From positions 4,836,001 to 4,900,000 of the forward strand of contig NZ_AP024702.1 in assembly GCF_037076345.1 (NCBI RefSeq): 64,000 nucleotides of DNA, written 5' to 3'. The notes beneath the pieces are model-generated. The model saw only the letters and a list, made by a program, of their open reading frames with translations. It was not told the DNA's origin and searched no databases. Positions within the stretch are counted from its first letter, which is position 1; each line of letters begins with the position of its first letter. Both the position numbers and the translations under genes were made by a program. This document shows positions 43,677-53,222 of this stretch, one piece after another. Source of the DNA: Haloferula helveola (GTDB lineage Bacteria > Verrucomicrobiota > Verrucomicrobiia > Verrucomicrobiales > Akkermansiaceae).

Positions 43677-45493
43677 GCGAGGGAGCGTCCGCTGGAGCGA
43701 AGGTCGGGCGTGGCTTGCTGCGTCCGGCCGCTGCGTTGGCGAGCGGCGTGACGATGGCGGTGCTGGTGCCGCCCTTCGATCTCGGCGGGCTGGTCTGGGT
43801 CGCATTTCTTCCGCTGCTGGCGGCGGTGTGGTCGGCCGGGGGCAAGCGTCCGGGATGGCGCGGCTTCGGCCTTGGTTATCTCGCCGGCCTCGGCGCCTTC
43901 GTGATCGCCTTCGAGTGGTTGCGGGTTGTCAGCCCCGTTGGGTGGATCGCGGTCGCGGCCTTCCTTTCGCTGTATCCCGCGTTGTGGGGAATGTTCGCGG
44001 CCAAATTCGCGAACCCGTGGCGCGAGGCGCCTGTATCAGGGGATGATGAGAGCAGGATCGCGAAGAAGGTTCGCGAGAAGTCCGCGAAGAAGGACAACCA
44101 TTGGCGTCAGTCGCTCCGTTCCTTGAGGATCGCCTTTTGCGTGGCTGCGGTCTGGTGCCTGACCGAATGGCTGCGGAGTTGGGTGTTCACCGGCTTCGGC
44201 TGGAACTCGCTCGGTGTCGCCTTCCACCGCACGCCGGTGATGGCGCAGTCGGCGGACCTGCTCGGGATCTGTGGTTTGTCGTTCCTGCCTGTGTTCCTCC
44301 AGGCGGTGTTGGTTCAGACTGGCCTGCGGCTTTGGCAGGAAGCCAAGGGAGGAAAGCTCCGGCCGCACATTGACTTTGGTGTGGCGGCGACCCTGATCGC
44401 GCTGGCGTTCTGCTACGGCGTCTGGCGGCTTCACACCGTCGGCAAGCAGGAGGGCGTCCGGCTCAAAGTACTATTGGTGCAGTTGAACATTCCGCAGGAA
44501 GCGGCGCGGCGTCTTTGGTCGCCGACCGACATTCACCTCGGTTACGAGGAGGAGACGCTGAAAGCTCTGAGGGCGATCGAGGAACAGGATGCCGAAGCTT
44601 TCGAGAAGGCGGCTGCAGAAGGAGGGGACGTGGTGCTCAACACGCCGGATTGGGTCATGTGGCCGGAGTCGTCGCTGGTTGGCCGGATTCTCCGGTTGGA
44701 GGACGGCAGTTGGGGGACATGGGACGAGAACCTGCAGACGATGTCGCGCGTCTTCGGCGAAGGCGATTTCACGCTGGTGATGGGCCTCAACGAGATCGAG
44801 GGCGAGATGCTTGGCGATGCGATGGTCGAGAAGGAGAATGCGCGGGTCTGGAATTCGCTGGTGTTGCTCAATCCGCAGAATGACCTGCAAACCTTCCGCA
44901 AGCATCACTTGGTGATCTTCGGGGAGTACATCCCGCTCGTGGAGGAATTGCCTTTCCTGAAGACGCTGTACGAGCAGCAGTCGGGGGCGCAGTACGGTGG
45001 TGCGTTTTCCAAAGGGGAAAGCTTTGATCCGCTGATTGCCGAAGTGGAGGGTGAAACGGTTGGCCTGATCCCGACGGTGTGCTTCGAGGACACGGTTCCG
45101 AGGCTGATGCGCCGCTTCGTGCGGTCCGGTCCGCAGTTGATCCTGAACGTCACCAACGACGGATGGTTCAAGGACAGTCCGGCGGCGGCGCAGCACTATG
45201 CGAATGCGAAGTTTCGTGCGATCGAACTGCGACGGCCGATGGTCCGCTGTGCGAACACCGGAGTGAGTGCGGCGGTGAATTCGGTTGGAAGCTCCGCGCA
45301 TCCGGTCACCGGCGAGCCCCAGGAACTGCGCGACGAAGATGGCAGCCACCTCACCCGTGGCTGGCTGCTTGCGGATGTCCGCATTCCGACCCGACCCGCG
45401 CTGTCGCTCTACGCCGTCATCGGCGATGCGGGGGTTGTCGTGCTCGGGCTGCTTGGCTTGGTGGTGGGTGTTGCGGGAAGACGCAAGGGATGA
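43673..45493 (+). CDS. lnt: Apolipoprotein N-acyltransferase
   Basis: A 606-residue inner-membrane enzyme that adds the third acyl chain to lipoproteins. About six N-terminal helices include the FxWNSLGV-like motif GFGWNSLGVAF. The nitrilase-like domain has a WPESSL glutamate, a HHLVIFGEYIPL lysine/glutamate region (KHH) and the catalytic cysteine in VCFEDTVP. Longer than E. coli Lnt (512) owing to an insertion between helices (~120-140) with a Lys-rich KKVREKSAKKD segment. Overlaps both neighbours by four bases. It serves the lipoproteins predicted at 5185, 53206 and 56000. Confidence 0.9.
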   Translation: MSEGASAGAKVGRGLLRPAAALASGVTMAVLVPPFDLGGLVWVAFLPLLAAVWSAGGKRPGWRGFGLGYLAGLGAFVIAFEWLRVVSPVGWIAVAAFLSLYPALWGMFAAKFANPWREAPVSGDDESRIAKKVREKSAKKDNHWRQSLRSLRIAFCVAAVWCLTEWLRSWVFTGFGWNSLGVAFHRTPVMAQSADLLGICGLSFLPVFLQAVLVQTGLRLWQEAKGGKLRPHIDFGVAATLIALAFCYGVWRLHTVGKQEGVRLKVLLVQLNIPQEAARRLWSPTDIHLGYEEETLKALRAIEEQDAEAFEKAAAEGGDVVLNTPDWVMWPESSLVGRILRLEDGSWGTWDENLQTMSRVFGEGDFTLVMGLNEIEGEMLGDAMVEKENARVWNSLVLLNPQNDLQTFRKHHLVIFGEYIPLVEELPFLKTLYEQQSGAQYGGAFSKGESFDPLIAEVEGETVGLIPTVCFEDTVPRLMRRFVRSGPQLILNVTNDGWFKDSPAAAQHYANAKFRAIELRRPMVRCANTGVSAAVNSVGSSAHPVTGEPQELRDEDGSHLTRGWLLADVRIPTRPALSLYAVIGDAGVVVLGLLGLVVGVAGRRKG

Positions 45494-45969
45494 AGGACCG
45501 GCTTTCCGATCGGGTTGCGCGCGGGTTGTTCATTGCGGCGGCGGTGTTGATGCTGGTGATCAATGCGTTGCCCTTGATCGAGTCTGGTTATCTCTCGAGC
45601 GGACAAATGCTTGAGGTTATGCACGGATGGGAGATTTGGTTGAGCGTGATTCCGAGCCTTATCGATTTTCATAACATGTCATTCCAATCGAAAGGCCCGG
45701 ACTTCGCATGGGTTCTCGGAGCGGCTGTTGTACTCGGATCGCCGTTTCTCGTCCGGCAGTTGTCGGTGAGCCGGGTGTTGTGGTGGTCGTTGCTTGTGGC
45801 TTCCGCTTTGGTGATACTCGGTCTGACCGGTGTATTGGGATGGATGTTCGTAGTTGATCCCAGCTACGGGGAATTTTTTCGGTTCCGAATCGGGATCGTC
45901 TTCGTGCTCACCTATCCGCTCGTCCACTTCGCCGGAGTGCTGTGCGTCCGCAAGCGGATCCTCAAGTGA
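45490..45969 (+). CDS. Four-helix membrane protein, unknown
   Basis: A 159-residue protein with four hydrophobic helices (~12-32, 72-90, 97-122, 133-153). No family recognised. It begins at an ATGA overlap with lnt, so the two are translated together; a supporting role in envelope lipoprotein assembly is only a guess from position. An inverted-repeat element begins three bases after its stop. Confidence 0.65.
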   Translation: MKDRLSDRVARGLFIAAAVLMLVINALPLIESGYLSSGQMLEVMHGWEIWLSVIPSLIDFHNMSFQSKGPDFAWVLGAAVVLGSPFLVRQLSVSRVLWWSLLVASALVILGLTGVLGWMFVVDPSYGEFFRFRIGIVFVLTYPLVHFAGVLCVRKRILK

Positions 45970-45971
45970 GA

Positions 45972-46112
45972 TTTGGAGTGCGGTGGCAGAGGGAGTCTGC
46001 GACCGGCGACACCGCTTTTGGGGTTTGGCCGGGATTGAGGTGATCCGGCGGAGAGGGTCGGTTCGAAAGCGGTGTCGCCACCCCTGACGGGGTTCTGCCA
46101 CCGCACTCCAAA
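45972..46112. repeat. Nested inverted-repeat element
   Basis: An outer perfect 18-bp inverted repeat (45972-45989 with 46095-46112, TTTGGAGTGCGGTGGCAG) encloses an inner perfect 14-bp one (46005-46018 with 46066-46079, GGCGACACCGCTTT). The whole could fold as one cruciform. No coding capacity. It fills the gap between the membrane protein and the acetyltransferase gene and may also act as a terminator. Confidence 0.85.
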
Positions 46113-46155
46113 GGCTGCCGCTTGCGCGAGCCGGTCCGGGTTGCTAACAAGCCGC

Positions 46156-47238
46156 GTGGCCGCGCAGGGTGACGTCAGGGCAGTTCTCCAGTATGTTCCG
46201 CAGTTCCGCGGGAAGGTCTTCGTCGTGCTGATCGAGGCCGGACTGCTGCCGGAGCCTGCGGTGGCGGAAACGCTTCTCGACCTCGCCTCGTTGGAGGCGG
46301 TCGGGGTGAAACTCGTCCTCGGCGTGCTTGGAGGCGATCTGCAGGACCTCTACGACTGGACGCTCGAGTGTGAGATCAAGTCGGCGCGGATGACCAAGCC
46401 GCTGGGCGATCCCGGGGCGATCGAGGAGGCCAAGGCGATCCACGGGCGAGGCCAGACGGTCGTGGCCGACGCTTCGTCGAATGATCCGCTCGACCCGCAG
46501 GTCGTGGATTTCACGCTGGGGATGGGTGCGGTGAAGCTCATCACGTTGCTTGAGGAAGCGATCCTCATCGATGGCGAGCCGGTTCCGGCCGTGCCGGCTT
46601 CCGGAGCGGCGGCACTGGCGGCGGCCGGGGATGTCACCGGCCAGCACCTGTTGGTTGCCGCGGCGAAGGCATGTCAGCGCGGAGTGCCGCGGGTGCATGT
46701 TCTCAATGGCCGGCGGCAGGGTGTTCTCGTCGATGAGCTGTTCTCCAACGAGGGCGTCGGAACGATGATCCACGCCGATGCCTACCGCGAGATTCGTCCG
46801 TTGCGCGACGAGGACATTCCCGAGTTGCTGGGGATGATCGGACGGGTGGTGCGCCGGACGAAGTTGGTGCCGCGGAACTACGAGGACATTCTGGCGAAGC
46901 TGGGCGACTACCACGTGATGACGATCGACGGCAACGTCGTCGGCTGCGTGGCCCTACATGTGTATCCTGAAATGTCGATCGGGGAGGTGGCTTGCCTCTA
47001 CGTCAAGATGAACCACGAAAGCCGGGGCTACGGCGCCGATCTCGTCCGTCACGCGCAGCACGTGGCGCAGAGCAAGGGCTTGCCGCGGGTGTTCGCGCTG
47101 ACGACACGCTCGGCCGCGTTTTTCCACGACCGGATGGGCTACGAGGAAGGGAAGGCAGAAGATTTGCCGGAGTCGCGGCGCAAGCAGCTCGAAGAGAGCG
47201 GCCGGGACTCGCGGGTCTTCGTGAAGGAGTTGCTTTAA
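46156..47238 (+). CDS. N-acetylglutamate synthase-like protein (AAK-GNAT)
   Basis: A 360-residue protein. The first ~225 residues resemble the amino acid kinase domain of ArgA (LQYVPQFRGKVFVV ... VDFTLGMGAVKLITLLEEA), but the phosphate loop usually reading KxGG is LIEAG, so binding may be altered. The last ~140 residues are a GNAT acetyltransferase (IRPLRDEDIPELLGMI ... VACLYVKMNHESRGYGADLVRHA, then VFALTTRSAAFFHDRMGYE), as in N-acetylglutamate synthases. It would supply acetylglutamate for arginine synthesis. The start GTG 46156 is the first after the repeat element; no clear ribosome site is seen. Confidence 0.75.
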   Translation: MAAQGDVRAVLQYVPQFRGKVFVVLIEAGLLPEPAVAETLLDLASLEAVGVKLVLGVLGGDLQDLYDWTLECEIKSARMTKPLGDPGAIEEAKAIHGRGQTVVADASSNDPLDPQVVDFTLGMGAVKLITLLEEAILIDGEPVPAVPASGAAALAAAGDVTGQHLLVAAAKACQRGVPRVHVLNGRRQGVLVDELFSNEGVGTMIHADAYREIRPLRDEDIPELLGMIGRVVRRTKLVPRNYEDILAKLGDYHVMTIDGNVVGCVALHVYPEMSIGEVACLYVKMNHESRGYGADLVRHAQHVAQSKGLPRVFALTTRSAAFFHDRMGYEEGKAEDLPESRRKQLEESGRDSRVFVKELL

Positions 47239-47253
47239 GGGAGGTGCGGGTGC

Positions 47254-49095
47254 CTAGCGGATCCAGTCGATCTCGACCTTGGTTCCGGTCTCGCCTTCGA
47301 TGCCAAGGGTGACCTTGCTGGTGGTTTCGGGCCACTCGGGCTTGAGTTCGATCTCTTGGAAATGCTTGCCGGGAGAGATCTCGACTCCCTTGGCGTTGCT
47401 CTCGGGTTCAGTTCCAAACGAAAGTTGAACCGGCTTGTCGGTCCGGAGACGGATGCGCAGCGGTTCCGAGTTCTTCGCGCCGCTCAGCTTCAGTCCGTCG
47501 CGAACAAGTTCGGCCTTCGGGGCAGTGAGATGGAACTCGAGGAATCCTTGCATTCCCGGAAGAGCGTCGGTGCCCGAGGAAGTCCAGCCCTCCGTCATCC
47601 AGCCACCGCAATCGAAGTCGAAGCGGAAGCGGCCGTCCGCCGGATCGCGCCCGTTGTTCTTTTCCCAGAGGTCGGACAGACCGTCGCCGTCGTTATCCGG
47701 CCGGACGCTTTCGTATTCCGGATTGTGGGCGTTCTTGGCGAACGGGCTTTTGGTGCCTTCGTAGACCATCGTCGCCTTCGGCTCAGGGTTGTCGCCCATG
47801 TCGCCCTTCGCGAGCCAGCCGTCCATCAGCTCGCGGTGACGCTCGAGTTCCGCAGCGAACTCCGGATTGGCGGCCAGGTTCACCAGCTCATGCGGGTCGT
47901 TCTTCAGGTCGTAAAACTCCTCGGGCTGACGTTCCCCGAAGTAGATCTTCGCCAGCTTCGGATCCAGTGATCCGTTCGCATAGGCGGCGCGGATGACCTT
48001 CATCTCCGGGCGCGGATCCCGGTACTGCGGTTGGTAGAGGTTGCGGTCGGTGAGCAGGTTCCGCGTGTAGCGGAAACGGTCGGTGCGCAGGCTGCGGACG
48101 GAGTCGATCGTCTGGTCGCAGCGGTCGCGGGCGGAGGCGACGAATTCGGCCGGCTTGCGGCCTTCCGCGAACAAAGGTGTGCCTTCGAACCAGTCGGGCA
48201 CCGGGACACCGGCCCACGCGCAGGTGCTTGCCGAGAGGTCGAGCAGGCTGACCAGATCATTTCGACGGCTGCCGGCTTCTCCGGTGATCCACTTTTTCGG
48301 ACCCGTGATTACGAGCGGTACATGGAGGCCGCCTTCGGTGCACATCTGCTTGTGCCGGAGCAGGTGGTTCGCGCCGTGGTCGGAGAACCAGACGATGATC
48401 GTGTTCTCCATCAGACCGTCGGCCTTCAGTTGATTGAGGATCTCTCCGACCTGGTCGTCGTTCTTGCGGACGGTGTTGAGGTGCTCGGCGAAGAGCCCCA
48501 TGTGGAACTCGTCCTGTGGGTAGTCGTCAGCGACCTTGACCTTTCCGACCTCCACCTTGCGGTCGTTCGGGAACTTGTCGCCGTTGCCCTTCCCGCCGGC
48601 CATCTGGATCTGGCCGAAGAACGGCTTGTCGCCGGCCGGAGTCCACGGCTTCTTCTTCTGTTTGCCGTTGAAATCGTAGGCCGCGTTCGAGTCCCACTGG
48701 AAGTTGTAGTCGGTCTTGCCGGCATTGAAGGTGTAGTAGCCGGCCTCCTTGAGCAGTTGGGGGAGGAGTTTCCAACCGGTGGGCAGTTGGATCTCACCAC
48801 CCTTTACTCGCGACGAGCGGTGTTCATGGGCGCCCGAACGGATTTGGCTGGCTCCCGTGATCACCGCCGAGCGGCAGGGGGAGCAGACCGGAGCGGGGGC
48901 GTAGGCGCGTTCGAAGAGGACACCCTGTTTCGCGAGCGAGTCGATGTTCGGGGTGTGGCCGACATTCAGCGGATGGTTGTAGCAGCCGGCCCACGGGGAG
49001 AGGTCTTCGAGGAAGAACCAGAGAATGTTGGGGCGGTCCGGGGCGGCGTGGATCGCGGTGGCCGACAGCGCGAACAGGAGGGCAAGGATCTTCAT
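47254..49095 (-). CDS. Secreted sulfatase (sulfamidase-like)
   Basis: A 613-residue exported hydrolase: signal peptide ~1-17 (MKILALLFALSATAIHA). Metal residues Glu30-Asp31 in FFLEDLSPW, catalytic C71-S-P-C-R75 (Cys71 the formylglycine site, with Cys instead of Ser at the fourth position), AGKTDYNF with the conserved Lys, and WFSDHGANHLLRHKQMCTEGGLHVPLVITGP. The layout suits heparan N-sulfatase-like families. A DNDGDGLSDLWEKNNGRDP segment looks like a type-3 thrombospondin calcium repeat, followed by a C-terminal beta domain. It probably releases sulfate from algal or animal polysaccharide in the periplasm. Confidence 0.85.
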   Translation of the reverse strand: MKILALLFALSATAIHAAPDRPNILWFFLEDLSPWAGCYNHPLNVGHTPNIDSLAKQGVLFERAYAPAPVCSPCRSAVITGASQIRSGAHEHRSSRVKGGEIQLPTGWKLLPQLLKEAGYYTFNAGKTDYNFQWDSNAAYDFNGKQKKKPWTPAGDKPFFGQIQMAGGKGNGDKFPNDRKVEVGKVKVADDYPQDEFHMGLFAEHLNTVRKNDDQVGEILNQLKADGLMENTIIVWFSDHGANHLLRHKQMCTEGGLHVPLVITGPKKWITGEAGSRRNDLVSLLDLSASTCAWAGVPVPDWFEGTPLFAEGRKPAEFVASARDRCDQTIDSVRSLRTDRFRYTRNLLTDRNLYQPQYRDPRPEMKVIRAAYANGSLDPKLAKIYFGERQPEEFYDLKNDPHELVNLAANPEFAAELERHRELMDGWLAKGDMGDNPEPKATMVYEGTKSPFAKNAHNPEYESVRPDNDGDGLSDLWEKNNGRDPADGRFRFDFDCGGWMTEGWTSSGTDALPGMQGFLEFHLTAPKAELVRDGLKLSGAKNSEPLRIRLRTDKPVQLSFGTEPESNAKGVEISPGKHFQEIELKPEWPETTSKVTLGIEGETGTKVEIDWIR

Positions 49096-49106
49096 GGGTT
49101 CGTGGG

Positions 49107-49134
49107 GTAACGTCCCCGGCTGGCTCAACGTTAC
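49107..49134. promoter_or_regulatory. Short inverted repeat in a divergent promoter gap
   Basis: GTAACGT (49107-49113) and ACGTTAC (49128-49134) are perfect 7-bp inverted copies with 14 bases between, in the 105-base gap between the divergent sulfatase and aminotransferase starts. A third GTTAC occurs near 49146. It could be a regulator site; nothing else supports this. Confidence 0.3.
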
Positions 49135-49200
49135 AGGAACTTTCCCGTTACGCCGCGTTTTGGATTCCAGCTTCGGGGCATAGCGCGCAGGCTTTCCCCG

Positions 49201-50001
49201 ATGAAGGTCTGGACGCTGGAGGAGGTCGGTGGAGTGCTTGAGGACCGCTCCTTCACGCACGGTCTCGGTGTCTTCGAGACCATGCTCGCGGTCGACGGTC
49301 GCCTGGTCGCGCCGGAACTCCACTTCGAGCGCCTGCAAGCCGGTTGCTTGCGGCTCGGCATGGCTCCGCCCGATGAGTCGAAGATCCTCGATTCGATTGA
49401 CCCGGTGCTCTCATCGCTCGCCGCTCCACGGGCGAAAGTCCGGCTGATGCGGACGGGTGGACGCGGCCGGATTGACGATCTGGATGGTGACCAGCCGCTG
49501 ACCGTGCTCGCGGTCGAAGCGATTGCGCTTCCACCGGAGTCGGTTGGGGTCATCACTTCGCCATGGCCACGGAACGAAGGGTCACCTTTGGCCGGGGTGA
49601 AGTGTTCGAGCTACGCGGAGAACCTTGTGGCGCTCGATCACGTGCGGAAGGCGGGTGCTGACGAGCTCATCTTTCCGAACACGCGCGGAAATGTCAGCGA
49701 GGCGGCGACGGCGAATGTCTTCGCGGTAATGGACGGAACCGTCGTGACTCCGAGTCTGGACTGCGGCTGTTTGCCCGGGACGGCGCGTCGCCGGGTGATC
49801 GATCTGGCGACTTCGCTGGGGCTTAAGGTCGAGGAACAATCGCTTCCGATCGCGGAGGCGAGGGAGGCGGACGAGCTGTTCCTGACATCCGCCACAAGGG
49901 GCGTCGTCTGGGTTTCCGACTGGGACGGCCGGGGCTTCGCCGACAGGCGGGTGACCGAGCGTCTGCGGCAGGCCTTCGACGAGTCGCTGAAAGGCGAGTG
50001 A
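49201..50001 (+). CDS. Class IV aminotransferase (PabC/BCAT-like)
   Basis: A 266-residue PLP enzyme of fold type IV. SFTHGLGVFETMLAVDGRLVAPELHFERL is the N-terminal signature, the cofactor lysine lies in AGVKCSSYAENLVAL, and NVSEAATANVFAV carries the conserved Glu. It may be aminodeoxychorismate lyase (folate) or an amino acid aminotransferase; length fits PabC. No folate gene is adjacent. Followed by a 105-base gap before the isomerase run. Confidence 0.85.
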   Translation: MKVWTLEEVGGVLEDRSFTHGLGVFETMLAVDGRLVAPELHFERLQAGCLRLGMAPPDESKILDSIDPVLSSLAAPRAKVRLMRTGGRGRIDDLDGDQPLTVLAVEAIALPPESVGVITSPWPRNEGSPLAGVKCSSYAENLVALDHVRKAGADELIFPNTRGNVSEAATANVFAVMDGTVVTPSLDCGCLPGTARRRVIDLATSLGLKVEEQSLPIAEAREADELFLTSATRGVVWVSDWDGRGFADRRVTERLRQAFDESLKGE

Positions 50002-50106
50002 AAGACGCGATTTTCCCCGACATCCGGCCATTTTCCCATCGATCCGGTGAAAGGGAGGCCGTTAGGCTCGCGCTAGATTAGCCAATCCACAACCCCGAGA
50101 GAATCC

Positions 50107-51159
50107 ATGCCACGTCCAGTCACGCTATTCACCGGCCAGTGGGCCGACATTCCCGCGGAAGAACTCCTGCCGAAGGTCAAAGCCATGGGCTTCGACGGCG
50201 TCGAACTCGCCTGTTGGGGCGATCACTTCGACGTCCAGGCCGCGCTCAATGATCCCGACTACATTCCTGCCCGCTGGGAGCTTCTGAAGAAGAACGACCT
50301 CGGCGCCTATTCAATCTCGTCGCACCTCGTCGGCCAGGCGATCTGCGATCCGATCGACGCGCGTCACCAGGCGATCCTTCCCGGCCATGTCTGGGGCGAC
50401 GGCGACCCGGAAGGGGTCCGCCAGCGCGCCGCCAAGGAGATGATGGACACGGCCAAGGCCTGCCGGAAGTTCCTCGACGCCGGCAAGGACTACATGGCCG
50501 GCCGCGCTGCCGGAACCGGCAAGGCGGTGGTTAACGGCTTCACCGGATCGTCGATCTGGCACGCCCTCTACGCCTTCCCGCCGACCAGTCAGGATTATCT
50601 CGATGCCGGATACGAGGACTTCGCCAAGCGCTTCGGTCCGATCCTCGACGCCTTCGAAGCCGAGGATGTTTACTTCGCGCTCGAAGTGCACCCGACCGAA
50701 ATCGCGTTTGATATCGCCAGTGCGGCCCGCGCGATCGAGGCCGTCGAAGGACACAAGCGCTTCGGCTTCAACTACGATCCCTCGCACCTCGGCTACCAGG
50801 GTGTCGACTACGTGAAATTCATCCGCACCTTCGCCGAGCAGATCCACCACGCCCACATGAAGGATGCCTGGTGGGGGCACGGCAATGGTGACGTCGGCGT
50901 GTTCGGCGGTCACACCGACTTCGGCGACGCGCGTCGCTACTGGGACTTCCGTAGTGTCGGCCGCGGCGACATCAATTTCGAAGAGGTGATCGTGGCGCTC
51001 AACGACATCGGCTACACCGGTCCGCTGTCGATCGAATGGGAGGACGGCCGCATGGACCGCTTCCACGGTGCCACCGAGAGCTGTGCCTACGTCAAGGACC
51101 TCGACTTCCCTGTGAATGAAGCCGCCTTCGACGCCGCCTTCGACCGCGACAACCAGTAA
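50107..51159 (+). CDS. Sugar phosphate isomerase/epimerase (xylose isomerase-like TIM barrel)
   Basis: A 350-residue protein. [66 protein letters not shown] and [13 protein letters not shown] supply the Glu, Asp, His and Glu metal ligands typical of this AP endonuclease 2-like family. It opens a three-gene run with an oxidoreductase (12 bases on) and a ThuA protein, a set often involved in oxidised sugar or inositol breakdown in this phylum. The substrate cannot be read from sequence. Confidence 0.85.
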   Translation: MPRPVTLFTGQWADIPAEELLPKVKAMGFDGVELACWGDHFDVQAALNDPDYIPARWELLKKNDLGAYSISSHLVGQAICDPIDARHQAILPGHVWGDGDPEGVRQRAAKEMMDTAKACRKFLDAGKDYMAGRAAGTGKAVVNGFTGSSIWHALYAFPPTSQDYLDAGYEDFAKRFGPILDAFEAEDVYFALEVHPTEIAFDIASAARAIEAVEGHKRFGFNYDPSHLGYQGVDYVKFIRTFAEQIHHAHMKDAWWGHGNGDVGVFGGHTDFGDARRYWDFRSVGRGDINFEEVIVALNDIGYTGPLSIEWEDGRMDRFHGATESCAYVKDLDFPVNEAAFDAAFDRDNQ

Positions 51160-51171
51160 TTTTCCAGACCC

Positions 51172-52338
51172 ATGTCCGCATTCAAACGCAAGATCCGATT
51201 TGGAATGGTCGGTGGAGGCCGTGGCGCCTTCATCGGAGCCGTTCACCGCATTGCCGCCGGCATCGACGGTCAGCTCGAGCTGGTCTGCGGCGCCTTCTCG
51301 TCCGACCCCCAGCGCTCGAAGGATTCGGGTGCCGACCTCTTCCTTCCTCCGGACCGCTGCTACGGCAGCTTCGAGGAGATGATGGAGAAGGAAGCGGCGC
51401 TTCCCGAAGACCAGCGAATGGATTTCGTGGCGATCGTGACGCCCAATCATGTCCACTTCCCGGCGGCCAAGGCGGCTCTGGAGGCCGGCTTCCACGTTCT
51501 CTCGGACAAGCCGGCGACCTTCGATCTGGCCGAGGCAAAGGAGCTGAAGGGCATCATCGAAAAGAGCGGCAAGCTCTACGGACTAACCCACAACTACACC
51601 GGCTACCCGCTGATCAAGGAGGCGCGCGACATGGTGGCGTCCGGCAAGCTCGGCAAGATTCGCAAGGTGGTGGTCGAGTATCCGCAGGGATGGCTCGCCA
51701 CCAAACTTGAGGATTCCGACCAGAAGCAGGCGGCATGGCGGACCGATCCGAAGCGTTCCGGCGCGGCGGGCTGCATCGGTGACATCGGCACGCACGCCGA
51801 GAACCTCGCCGAGTACGTCACCGGCCTGAAAATCTCCGAACTCGCCGCGGACATTACCGCGTTCGTTCCGGGCCGCGCGCTCGATGACGACGGCAACGTT
51901 TTGCTTCGTTTCGAAGGCGGCGCGAAGGGCGTGCTCCACGCCTCCCAGATCAGCGTGGGCGAGGAGAACAACCTGAACCTCCGCGTCTATGGCGAAAAGG
52001 GTGGCATCGAGTGGCACCAGAATGAGCCGAACACGATGCTGGTGAAGTGGCTCGACCAGCCGATGCAGGTCTACCGCACCGCCAACGGTTACCTCGGCGC
52101 CAACGCCGCGTCGGCGAGCCGCACGCCTCCGTCGCACCCCGAGGGCTACCTCGAGGCGTTTGCGAACATCTACAAGAACTTCGCCAACCACGTGCGCGCC
52201 GTTGCCGACGGAGTCGAGCCCGAGGAAACCGCGACCGACTATCCGAAGATCGACGACGGCATCCGCGGGATGGCCTTCATTGAAGCGGTGGTGGCATCGT
52301 CGAATGCCAATGCCGCATGGACGTCCCTCGACGCCTGA
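51172..52338 (+). CDS. Gfo/Idh/MocA family oxidoreductase
   Basis: A 388-residue NAD(P)-dependent sugar or inositol dehydrogenase-like enzyme. KIRFGMVGGGRGAFIGAVHR is the nucleotide-binding loop, MDFVAIVTPNHVHFPAAKAALEAGFHVLSDKPATFDL holds the conserved Lys-Pro motif, and GAAGCIGDIGTHAENLAEYVTGL has the Asp and His of the catalytic region. It starts 12 bases after the isomerase stop and almost certainly shares its transcript. Confidence 0.9.
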   Translation: MSAFKRKIRFGMVGGGRGAFIGAVHRIAAGIDGQLELVCGAFSSDPQRSKDSGADLFLPPDRCYGSFEEMMEKEAALPEDQRMDFVAIVTPNHVHFPAAKAALEAGFHVLSDKPATFDLAEAKELKGIIEKSGKLYGLTHNYTGYPLIKEARDMVASGKLGKIRKVVVEYPQGWLATKLEDSDQKQAAWRTDPKRSGAAGCIGDIGTHAENLAEYVTGLKISELAADITAFVPGRALDDDGNVLLRFEGGAKGVLHASQISVGEENNLNLRVYGEKGGIEWHQNEPNTMLVKWLDQPMQVYRTANGYLGANAASASRTPPSHPEGYLEAFANIYKNFANHVRAVADGVEPEETATDYPKIDDGIRGMAFIEAVVASSNANAAWTSLDA

Positions 52339-52352
52339 CACTCCGACCCATC

Positions 52353-53222
52353 ATGAAAAGCTCCATCCTCCTGCCCCTCGGCCTTTGTCTGGCAGCCGGC
52401 CTCATCGCGTGGGCGCCCAAGAAGGAGTCTCCTCCGGACGGCGCGCTTGAAAAGATCAAGGCGGCGATTCCGGACGAGGCCTATGCCAAGCCGAAGAAGG
52501 CTCGCAAGATTCTGGTGTTCTCGAAGACCGCGGGTTTCCGCCACGCGTCGATCGCGACCGGCAAGGTGGCGTTGACCGAGCTCGGCAAGGATACCGGAGC
52601 TTTCGAGGCGGTGGTCAGCGACGACTTCTCCAACTTCGAGCCCGGCAAGATCGACGAGTTCGACGCGATCGTGTTCCTCAGCACGACCCAGAACGCGTTC
52701 AAGGGAGCGACCGACGAGAAGGAGCTTCAGGACAGCCTGATGGCATTCATCGAGGGCGGGAAGGGCTTCGTCGGCATCCACGCCGCGACCGACACCTTCT
52801 ACAACTGGCCGAAGTACGGCGAGATGATGAACGGCTACTTCAACGGTCACCCTTGGGGTGCCGGAGCGCAGGTGCATATCTATGTCGAACCCGGCAAGGA
52901 GAAGCACCCGCTGGTGGCGATGTTCGAAGGCGATCCGGTCGAGTTCAAAGAGGAGATCTACCAGTTCAAGGATCCCTATGACTCGGGCAAGGTGGAGATG
53001 CTGCTGCGCCTGAATCCCGAGAAGAGCCAGAAGGTGGGGGGCATGAAGCGCGACGACAACGACTACGGCGTCGCGTGGGCCCGGCACTGGGGCGAGGGCC
53101 GCGTGTTCTACTGCTCACTCGGGCACAATCACGACATGTACTGGCACCCCAAGGTGCTGCGTCACTATCTCGCCGGCATCCAGTGGGCGCTCGGCGATTA
53201 CGAGGTCAAGGTGTCGAAGTAG
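52353..53222 (+). CDS. ThuA domain secreted protein
   Basis: A 289-residue protein with signal peptide ~1-18 (MKSSILLPLGLCLAAGLIAWA). The ThuA/trehalose-utilisation domain shows KILVFSKTAGFRHASIATG, DAIVFLSTTQ, FVGIHAATDTFYNWPKYGEMMNGYF, VAWARHWGEGRVFYCSLGHN. These class I amidotransferase-like proteins accompany Gfo/Idh/MocA enzymes in sugar catabolism, as here (14 bases downstream). The last 17 bases overlap the convergent protease gene. Confidence 0.85.
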   Translation: MKSSILLPLGLCLAAGLIAWAPKKESPPDGALEKIKAAIPDEAYAKPKKARKILVFSKTAGFRHASIATGKVALTELGKDTGAFEAVVSDDFSNFEPGKIDEFDAIVFLSTTQNAFKGATDEKELQDSLMAFIEGGKGFVGIHAATDTFYNWPKYGEMMNGYFNGHPWGAGAQVHIYVEPGKEKHPLVAMFEGDPVEFKEEIYQFKDPYDSGKVEMLLRLNPEKSQKVGGMKRDDNDYGVAWARHWGEGRVFYCSLGHNHDMYWHPKVLRHYLAGIQWALGDYEVKVSK

